A DNA stretch of 64,000 nt from Methylopila sp. 73B (GTDB taxonomy: Bacteria > Pseudomonadota > Alphaproteobacteria > Rhizobiales > Methylopilaceae). The number at the start of each line of letters is the position of its first letter. Within the stretch, counting starts at the first letter, position 1. Of this stretch, positions 58,014-64,000 are shown in pieces. The translations under genes and the position numbers were made by a program. The notes beneath the pieces were generated by a model. That model worked only from the letters and a program-made list of their open reading frames with translations. It did no database searches and was not told the DNA's origin. The stretch spans positions 682,001 to 746,000 of the forward strand of contig NZ_JAFV01000001.1 of the NCBI RefSeq assembly GCF_000526315.1, given 5' to 3'.

Positions 58014-60899
58014 ATGATGCGGGCTGGGTCCGAAAGCGACGTCTCGTCCAGAGCGTTCATCGATCATGAGGCCGCGCTGCGCATGGCGGCCGGCGACGAC
58101 GGGCTTCAGGCGGCGACCAACAAGATCACCATCGAGAACGCCAAGCCCGGTAATCCGCCGAGCGAATGGATGATCAACGGGATCGGCGACGACAACATCG
58201 TCGGCTTCGCGACCGACATCAGCGTCAACCGAGGGCAGACCGTAAGCTTCAAGATCCGGACGAACTCGCTTAACTACCGGATCGACATCTACCGCCTCGG
58301 CTACTACGCCGGAAACGGCGCGCGGAAGGTCGCGACGATCCAGCGCCAGCTCGCGACCGCGCAGACCCAGCCCAACCCGGGGGGCGATCTGAGCGTCGGC
58401 CTGGTGGACTGCGGCAACTGGGCGGTCTCCGCCACCTGGACCGCGCCGTCGACCGCGGTGACCGGCCTCTACATCGCCAAGCTCGTCCGGCAGGACGCGA
58501 CCGCCGGCGTCAACCACATCCCCTTCGTGGTGCGCGACGACGGGGCGGCGAGCGACCTGCTGTTCCAGACCTCCGACACCACCTGGTGCGCCTACAACTC
58601 ATGGGGCGGCTACAGTCTCTACGGCGGCGACCTTCCGGCCTTCCGGGCGTACAAGGTGAGCTACAACCGGCCCTACAACACCCGCGGCTACGACTTCCAG
58701 AGCGGGCCGCAGGACTGGATCTTCGGCGTCGAATACCCAATGATCCGCTGGCTCGAACGCAACGGCTACGACGTCTCCTACTCCACCGGCGTCGACAGCG
58801 ACCGGCGCGGCGCTGAGATCCTGCTCCACAAGATCTTCCTGTCGGTCGGCCACGACGAGTACTGGTCCGGCCCGCAGCGCGCCAATGTCGAGGCGGCGCG
58901 GGACGCCGGCGTCCACCTCGCGTTCTTCAGCGGCAACGAGTGCTACTGGAAGACCCGCTGGGAATCGAGCGTGGCCGGCGCGGTGACGGCCTACCGCACG
59001 CTCGTCTGCTACAAGGAGAGCCGCGCCAACGCCAAGATCGACCCGTCTCCGACCTGGACGGGCACCTGGCGCGACCCCCGGTTCTCGCCGCCCTCCGATG
59101 GCGGACGACCGGAAAACGCGTTGACCGGCACGATCTTCCAGGTCGACAGCTATCGGCTCGACACGATCAAGGTGCCCTACGAGAACTCTCGCTTCCGATT
59201 CTGGCGCAACACCAGCTTCGCCAGCTTGTCGTCCGGGCAGACCGGCTCGCTGGTGAAGAACTACCTCGGCTACGAGTGGGACGAGGACCGCGACAACGGC
59301 TTCCGGCCGAGCGGCCTGATCGACCTGTCGCAAACCGCGCGCAACGTCACGACCTACCTGCGCGACTACGGCTCGACCATCGGCGCCGCGACCGCCAACC
59401 ACAGCCTCACGCTCTACCGCGCGCCGAACGGCGGCGGGCTCGTGTTCGGGGCGGGCACGGTCTACTGGGCCTGGGGTCTCGACGCCAACCACGACAACGA
59501 AGCCACCGCGGTCGATCTCAATGTCCAGCAGGCGACGATGAACCTGCTGGCCGACATGGGCGTCCAGCCCGCCACGCCGCAAGCGGACGTCGTCGCAACC
59601 CCCGCCTCCAGCGACGTGACGCCGCCGGTCTCGACAATCACTTCGCCGGCCGTCGGGGCCCGCGCGCGGGAAGGCCAGCGCATCGTCGTGCGGGGCACGG
59701 CGACCGACAGCGGCGGCGTGGTGGCGGGCGTCGAGGTGTCGATGGACAACGGCGTCACCTGGAACAAGGCGAGCGGGCGCGCGTCCTGGACCTTCGCCTG
59801 GAACGCCCAGGCGCCGGGAAGCTACGTCATCCGCTCTCGCGCGACCGACGACAGCTGCAACACCGAGACGCCGTCGGCCGGCCGCACGCTCACGGTGCTG
59901 GCGCCCACCACCCAGAGCCTGTGGACCTACGCCGACGCGCCGGCGAACCCGTTTGTCGAGGACACGACCCCGGTCGAACTCGGCCTGCGGTTCGTGCCGG
60001 CGGTTTCGGGACAGGTGACGGGCGTTCGCTTCTACAAGGGCGATCTCAACGTCGGCGTCCACACGGCGCGGCTCTGGACGGCGGCCGGCGTGTCGCTGGG
60101 CTCGGCCACCTTCGCCAACGAAACCCTGCGCGGCTGGCAGCAGGTGCTGTTCGCCACGCCCATCAACGTCACCGCGGGCGCGCCCTACGTTGTTTCCTAC
60201 CACACGGACGCGTTCTACTCGGCTGATCCCGGATACTTCGGAACCGCCCGGGTGCGAGGAAACCTGACGGCGCCGGCGAGCACGCCCGCCGCTTTGAACG
60301 GCGTGTTCGCCTATGGCCCTGCGGGAACGTTCCCCGACGGCTCCTTCGACGGAACCAACTATTGGGTCGATCTGACCTTCGCAGCGGGGCCGCCCGCGCC
60401 TCCGATCGACGGCGAGACGCTGTTCCCGGACACGGCGACGCCCGCGGTCGTCACCGAGAGCGACGCGACGCCGGTCGAGCTCGGCGTGCGCTTCCGGGCG
60501 AGCGTCGCCGGCACGATCACCGGCGTCCGCTTCTATAAGGGGCCGAGCAACGTCGGCGCCCATGAGGGCCGGCTGTGGAGCGCGGCCGGCGCCCAACTGG
60601 CCATGGTCTCCTTCGCCGGGGAGACCGGCAGCGGCTGGCAGACGGCGTTTTTCGCCACCCCGGTCGCGATCACGGCCGGCGCGACCTACGTGGCGTCCTA
60701 CCACACCGCCGGCTTCTACTCCGCCGACACCAACTACTTCGCGACGGCGCGCGTGAGCGGCTCCCTGACGGCTCCGGCCGACGCGGCGGGGGCGCCGAAC
60801 GGCGTCTACCAGTACGGCCCGAGCGGGACCTTCCCGACCGAGACCTTCTCCAAGACGAACTATTGGGTCGACGTCGTGTTCAAGCCGACCACGGCGTGA
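58014..60899 (+). CDS. large DUF4082 protein with dimethylformamidase-like domain
   Basis: The 961-residue product has no signal peptide. Residues about 30 to 530 resemble the large subunit of N,N-dimethylformamidase (N-D-x-I-V-G-F-A, Y-R-I-D-I-Y-R-L-G-Y-Y, then V-G-H-D-E-Y-W-S-G-P-Q-R and F-S-G-N-E-C-Y-W). An Ig-like domain (about 540 to 635; P-P-V-S-T-I-T-S-P) and two DUF4082 domains follow (about 640 to 790 and 800 to 958), each with G-V-R-F-Y-K-G and S-Y-H-T-x-x-F-Y-S-A-D. Such proteins occur in polysaccharide loci. The DUF4082 tandem is probably carbohydrate or surface binding. Export route and function are unclear. Confidence 0.78.
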   Translation: MMRAGSESDVSSRAFIDHEAALRMAAGDDGLQAATNKITIENAKPGNPPSEWMINGIGDDNIVGFATDISVNRGQTVSFKIRTNSLNYRIDIYRLGYYAGNGARKVATIQRQLATAQTQPNPGGDLSVGLVDCGNWAVSATWTAPSTAVTGLYIAKLVRQDATAGVNHIPFVVRDDGAASDLLFQTSDTTWCAYNSWGGYSLYGGDLPAFRAYKVSYNRPYNTRGYDFQSGPQDWIFGVEYPMIRWLERNGYDVSYSTGVDSDRRGAEILLHKIFLSVGHDEYWSGPQRANVEAARDAGVHLAFFSGNECYWKTRWESSVAGAVTAYRTLVCYKESRANAKIDPSPTWTGTWRDPRFSPPSDGGRPENALTGTIFQVDSYRLDTIKVPYENSRFRFWRNTSFASLSSGQTGSLVKNYLGYEWDEDRDNGFRPSGLIDLSQTARNVTTYLRDYGSTIGAATANHSLTLYRAPNGGGLVFGAGTVYWAWGLDANHDNEATAVDLNVQQATMNLLADMGVQPATPQADVVATPASSDVTPPVSTITSPAVGARAREGQRIVVRGTATDSGGVVAGVEVSMDNGVTWNKASGRASWTFAWNAQAPGSYVIRSRATDDSCNTETPSAGRTLTVLAPTTQSLWTYADAPANPFVEDTTPVELGLRFVPAVSGQVTGVRFYKGDLNVGVHTARLWTAAGVSLGSATFANETLRGWQQVLFATPINVTAGAPYVVSYHTDAFYSADPGYFGTARVRGNLTAPASTPAALNGVFAYGPAGTFPDGSFDGTNYWVDLTFAAGPPAPPIDGETLFPDTATPAVVTESDATPVELGVRFRASVAGTITGVRFYKGPSNVGAHEGRLWSAAGAQLAMVSFAGETGSGWQTAFFATPVAITAGATYVASYHTAGFYSADTNYFATARVSGSLTAPADAAGAPNGVYQYGPSGTFPTETFSKTNYWVDVVFKPTTA

Positions 60900-60907
60900 G
60901 GGTTTGC

Positions 60908-60935
60908 GCGGGGCCTACCGCTTTGGAGGCCCCGC
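60908..60935 (+). terminator. hairpin after the DUF4082 gene
   Basis: GCGGGGCCT pairs with AGGCCCCGC around a ten-base loop, nine bases past the stop. Only two T follow. It probably ends or weakens transcription before the next glycosyltransferase. Confidence 0.6.
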
Positions 60936-61017
60936 TTAGGCCGAAGGGGCGCGTGGCGACGGTCGCGCGCCCGCGCCTAGCCTTGCTCCGACCCGGGCAG
61001 GGAACGCGTCGGGCCTC

Positions 61018-62067
61018 ATGAGAGCGGGACACGTCAACGCCATGGCCGTCGTCGATATCGCAATCCCTTGCCACCGCTACGGCCATTTCCTCAAAGACTG
61101 CGTCGAGAGCGTCCAGGCGCAGTCGCTGCGCGACGTCCGCATCCTGATCATCGACGACGCCTCGCCGGACGACTCCGCCGAGACCGCCCACGCGCTCGCG
61201 GCCGGCGATCCGCGCATCGAGGTAATCGTCCACGAGCGGAACCGGGGCGCGCTGGCGACCTACGACGAGGGCATCGCCTGGGCGACGTCCCCCTACCTGC
61301 TGCTTCTGTCAGCGGACGACTTCCTCGCCCCGGGCGCGCTGGCGCGGGCGGCGGCTCTGATGGACGCCCACCCCAAGGTGGCGCTGACCTACGGCAGGAG
61401 CGTCGACCTGCACGAGGGCGATCCCGAGCCGGCCTTCTCGGACCCGGACGCGCCGCCGGAATGGCGGGTGAGATCGGGCGAGGCGTTCATCCGGGAGCAT
61501 TGCGAGCGGATCCGGAACCTGGTGCCGACGCCGTCCGCGATCGTCCGCACCGCCGTCCAGAAGAGAGTCGGCGGCTACGACCGTTCGCTGCCGCACGCCG
61601 GCGACATGGAGATGTGGATGCGACTCGCCGCCTATGGCGACGTCGCCGACACGCCGTTGACGCAGGCGGTCTACCGGCTGCACGGCTCCAACATGTCGCG
61701 CGCCTATTACGCGCGGATTCTCGTCGACTACGAACAGCGCGCGCTCGCCTTCGACACGCTGTTCAAGCATCACGGGCCTCGCGTCCCCAACGCGCGGCGG
61801 CATCATGCGCTGGCGCGCCGTCGTCTCGCGGAGGCGGCCTATTGGACGGGCGTCGCCCGCTGCTGCCGGGGCGACATGGCGATCGGCCGCGACGTGCTCG
61901 GCTTTGGCCTCGCGCTCCGGCCGCGGATGCGCCTGCTTCCGCCCGTCGGCCAGTTGTTCCGCCACGAGCGGCCAGACCGGACAATCGCGAGCGTCCTCAG
62001 CGACGGCCTGCGTCGGCTGGCGCTCCGCGCGGGCCTCGTTCCCCAGCCGTCCGCGAAGGGGCCGTGA
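61018..62067 (+). CDS. family 2 glycosyltransferase
   Basis: The 349-residue product may begin at ATG 61018 or at ATG 61042 (M-A-V-V-D-I-A-I-P-C), where the fold starts at once. The GT-A motifs are V-Q-A-Q-S-L-R-D, L-I-I-D-D-A-S-P-D-D-S near 40 and the S-A-D-D metal site near 99. Then G-D-M-E-M-W-M-R-L-A-A-Y-G-D-V, the classical acceptor-side E-x-W region, near 199 to 213. A helical C-terminus follows. It probably adds a sugar to the repeat unit on the cytoplasmic side. Confidence 0.87.
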   Translation: MRAGHVNAMAVVDIAIPCHRYGHFLKDCVESVQAQSLRDVRILIIDDASPDDSAETAHALAAGDPRIEVIVHERNRGALATYDEGIAWATSPYLLLLSADDFLAPGALARAAALMDAHPKVALTYGRSVDLHEGDPEPAFSDPDAPPEWRVRSGEAFIREHCERIRNLVPTPSAIVRTAVQKRVGGYDRSLPHAGDMEMWMRLAAYGDVADTPLTQAVYRLHGSNMSRAYYARILVDYEQRALAFDTLFKHHGPRVPNARRHHALARRRLAEAAYWTGVARCCRGDMAIGRDVLGFGLALRPRMRLLPPVGQLFRHERPDRTIASVLSDGLRRLALRAGLVPQPSAKGP

Positions 62068-62073
62068 CCCGCC

Positions 62074-63084
62074 ATGACGCCGGCGGTCAACTTCGTCGTC
62101 GACAGATCCTCGGCGCAGATGGCGCGGTTGCGGGCCGTCAGCTCCATGGACGACTGCTTCGAGCGCGCGCCGGACCTCGCCGCCGGCATGTCGGCGCACG
62201 GCGATCTCTGCTGGTGCCTGCAGACCTACTTGATCCTGGCGGAGCAAGGCCGGCTCAACGTGCGGTGCTCCAACACGTTGCACCGCGACGCGATCAACAT
62301 CGTGCATTCGGCGCATCTCGCCCGCATCGGCGGCTCGGCCGACGCCTTCGTCGTCTGCGCGCGCGCGGATTTCCCGGGCCGGCGCTGGGCGCACCATCAT
62401 CTCGTGCAGAACCGACTGCAGGCGGGCGCCGGCGCGACCTACCTTCCGCTTTGGCCCCAACCACGGCTGAGGAAACGCAATCCCGAGCGCCGCGGCGTCG
62501 AACGCGTGGCCTACGTCGGCCAGACCTTCAACGGCAACCTCGCCCTGAGCGAAAGCCAATGGCGGCGGGCCTTCAAGGGCGTCGGGGTCGACTTCGTGGT
62601 TCCCGACCCAAGCGCCTGGAACGACGTGAGCGAACTCGACGTGCTGATCGGCGTTCGTAGCTTCGATCGCCGGACCTACCCCGGCAAACCTCCCAGCAAG
62701 CTCATCAACGCCTGGCTCGCGGAGGCGCCCTTCGTCGGGGGCTATGATTCCGCCTATGCGCAGGTCGGAACGCCGGGCGTGGACTACATTCGCGTCGAGA
62801 CGCTGGAGGACGCCGTGGCCGCGGTCGATCGCCTGAAGCGAGGGCCGCAGGACTACCGCCGCTTCGTGGCCAACGGCGTCGCCCGGGGGCGCGATTTCAC
62901 CCAAGAGCGCGTCTCCGCCCTGTGGGTCGAGGCTCTCAGCGGCGAAATCGCCGAGCGCTACGACCGGTGGCTGCGGCGGGAGGAGTTCGAGCGCGCCCGG
63001 TTCCACGTGCTGCGCGGCATCGGACGCGTCGAGGTCCGGTCCCGCGCGGCGGCGCGCCGGATTCGCTACGCGCTCGGAGCCTGA
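62074..63084 (+). CDS. probable glycosyltransferase, GT-B-like
   Basis: A 336-residue protein six bases downstream of the GT2 gene. It has V-A-Y-V-G-Q-T-F-N-G-N-L-A-L near 145 and G-K-P-P-S-K-L-I-N-A-W-L-A-E-A-P-F near 208, which resembles the donor-binding region (K-P/S-x-K-L-x-E/N-x-x-x-x-G) of GT-B glycosyltransferases. A G-Y-D-S-A-Y phrase follows. No signal peptide is present. Its coupling to the GT2 gene points to the same pathway. The exact family was not tested. Confidence 0.6.
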   Translation: MTPAVNFVVDRSSAQMARLRAVSSMDDCFERAPDLAAGMSAHGDLCWCLQTYLILAEQGRLNVRCSNTLHRDAINIVHSAHLARIGGSADAFVVCARADFPGRRWAHHHLVQNRLQAGAGATYLPLWPQPRLRKRNPERRGVERVAYVGQTFNGNLALSESQWRRAFKGVGVDFVVPDPSAWNDVSELDVLIGVRSFDRRTYPGKPPSKLINAWLAEAPFVGGYDSAYAQVGTPGVDYIRVETLEDAVAAVDRLKRGPQDYRRFVANGVARGRDFTQERVSALWVEALSGEIAERYDRWLRREEFERARFHVLRGIGRVEVRSRAAARRIRYALGA

Positions 63085-63208
63085 CCGGGGGCAATGGACT
63101 CCGGGGGCGGAACGCCGTCTCGCGGCGTCCTCCTCAGCTTCGGCCAGCTCTATTCCGCCGGACCACATCGCTGCGCCCCACGCATTCCGCTTCGACAGCG
63201 GTTTCACC

Positions 63209-63355
63209 ATGTCCAAAAGGCTGAGAACGCCGATGGACGACCCCCGGTGGTACGAGCCTCCGCGAAAAAGCAGGCGCCGCATCTACGCCGTTCGGCGATG
63301 GACGCCGGCCGCGCACGCCGAAGAGCCGAGGCGCGCGGGGAGGCCGCGTCGCTAG
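63209..63355 (+). CDS. possible small basic protein
   Basis: ATG 63209 opens a 48-residue frame, M-S-K-R-L-R-T-P-M-D-D-P-R-W-Y, with a very basic end. A different frame of 88 residues (63094 to 63360) covers the same bases. Neither has a strong ribosome site, so this may be non-coding. The 341 bases from 63085 to 63425 otherwise hold nothing I can support. Confidence 0.25.
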   Translation: MSKRLRTPMDDPRWYEPPRKSRRRIYAVRRWTPAAHAEEPRRAGRPRR

Positions 63356-63425
63356 CGTGATCCGCGACGTCGGTCGCCTCGCCAGGAGGTCCGCCGGCGC
63401 GGGCATAAGACCCGGCGGAGCACCC

Positions 63426-64000
63426 ATGACATCGTCAACCGTCCTCGTCACCGGCGGCGCCGGCTACATCGGCAGCCACATGATCCTCGCGTTGCGCGAC
63501 GCCGGACGCCCGGTCGTCGTGCTGGACGACCTCTCGACCGGCCTCGCCGCGGCCGTGCCCGCGGGCGTGCCTTTGGTGCGTGGTTGCGTCGGCGACGCCG
63601 ACCTGGTGACGTCGATCGCCCGGACCTACCGCGTGGGCGCCATCGTGCACTTCGCGGGTTCGATCGTGGTGCCAGACTCGGTCGCCGACCCGATGGCCTA
63701 TTACCTGAACAACACCGTCCGCTCCCGGGAGCTGATCGGCGCCGCGGTTGCGGTGGGCGTGCGGAGCTTCGTGTTCTCCTCGACCGCCGCGGTCTATGGC
63801 GAAGCCTCCTCGGAGCCGCTTGGAGAGGACTCGCCGCTGGACCCGGTCTCGCCCTACGGCGCCTCGAAGCTGATGACGGAGCGCATGCTCGCGGACGCGG
63901 GCCTGGCCTACGACCTGCGTTACGCCGCGCTGCGTTACTTCAACGTCGCCGGCGCCGATCCTCTCGGGCGCGCGGGCCAGTCCGGGGGCCGGGCGACCCA
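63426..64000 (+). CDS. galE: UDP-glucose 4-epimerase (partial)
   Basis: The gene starts at ATG 63426 and runs off the right edge. The 191 visible residues have the GalE marks: V-T-G-G-A-G-Y-I-G-S-H (8 to 18), L-D-D-L-S-T-G near 33, H-F-A-G-S-I-V-V-P-D-S-V near 76, S-S-T-A-A-V-Y-G-E near 115, Y-G-A-S-K near 141 and R-Y-F-N-V-A-G-A near 168. It interconverts UDP-glucose and UDP-galactose and so supplies the polysaccharide. The start is set by the conserved N-terminus. Confidence 0.92.
   Translation, partial: MTSSTVLVTGGAGYIGSHMILALRDAGRPVVVLDDLSTGLAAAVPAGVPLVRGCVGDADLVTSIARTYRVGAIVHFAGSIVVPDSVADPMAYYLNNTVRSRELIGAAVAVGVRSFVFSSTAAVYGEASSEPLGEDSPLDPVSPYGASKLMTERMLADAGLAYDLRYAALRYFNVAGADPLGRAGQSGGRAT

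Noticed and set aside
63094-63360. 88-codon forward frame before galE
   Set aside because: Composition is Arg/Ala-rich without motif or ribosome site, and it conflicts with another short frame; kept only as a remark in the small-gene entry.

Overview
The window looks like the chromosome of a high-GC alphaproteobacterium, probably Hyphomicrobiales (Rhizobiales). The taxonomic clues are a tRNA-Pro(TGG) followed by a short NDUFS4-type complex I protein, GC-rich codon use throughout, and polysaccharide genes of the kind common in that order. No rRNA or species-level marker is present, so genus is not claimed.

Region 1 (1 to about 25.3 kb) is the late half of a siphovirus-like prophage. In order it holds the end of a portal protein, a collagen-like protein, head-tail connector and completion proteins, the tail tube, a pair of tail chaperone frames joined by a GGGAAAC slippery site, a tape measure protein with a built-in lysozyme-like domain, minor tail proteins, an NlpC-like peptidase, a J-like tip protein, an SGNH-hydrolase tail fibre, a LamG-like protein, and then endolysin, holin-like and coiled-coil membrane proteins. 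Two reverse-strand cargo genes (morons) interrupt the late operon. From 22.0 to 25.3 kb a reverse-strand series of small genes, many overlapping by ATGA, carries proteins of unknown function. No integrase, repressor, capsid or terminase lies in the window, so the left part of the prophage is outside it.

Region 2 (25.3 to 25.8 kb) is host core: tRNA-Pro and the NDUFS4 homologue.

Region 3 (25.8 to 43.8 kb, all reverse strand) is an extracellular oxidase island. In transcription order it has a Crp/Fnr-type regulator, a Tat-exported multicopper oxidase, an Sco/cytochrome c fusion, a hybrid histidine kinase overlapping a NarL-type response regulator, a roughly 2040-residue RTX protein with an animal-haem-peroxidase domain, and a type I secretion ABC transporter with its HlyD adaptor. 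Secreted RTX haem peroxidases and multicopper oxidases are the two known classes of bacterial Mn(II) oxidase, so a metal-oxidising or other extracellular oxidative role is a reasonable hypothesis.

Region 4 (44.2 to 64 kb) is a surface polysaccharide locus. The reverse-strand part contains two DegT-family aminotransferases, an SDR epimerase, a Gfo/Idh oxidoreductase, a WbpD-like N-acetyltransferase, a second acetyltransferase, a polymerase-like membrane protein, a DUF218 protein, a GT2 glycosyltransferase, a WecA/MraY-type initiating transferase, a Wzx-type flippase and a GT2-like protein. The forward-strand part has a DUF4082 protein, two glycosyltransferases and the start of galE. Together these suggest a Wzx/Wzy-type heteropolysaccharide that contains amino or diacetamido uronic sugars.
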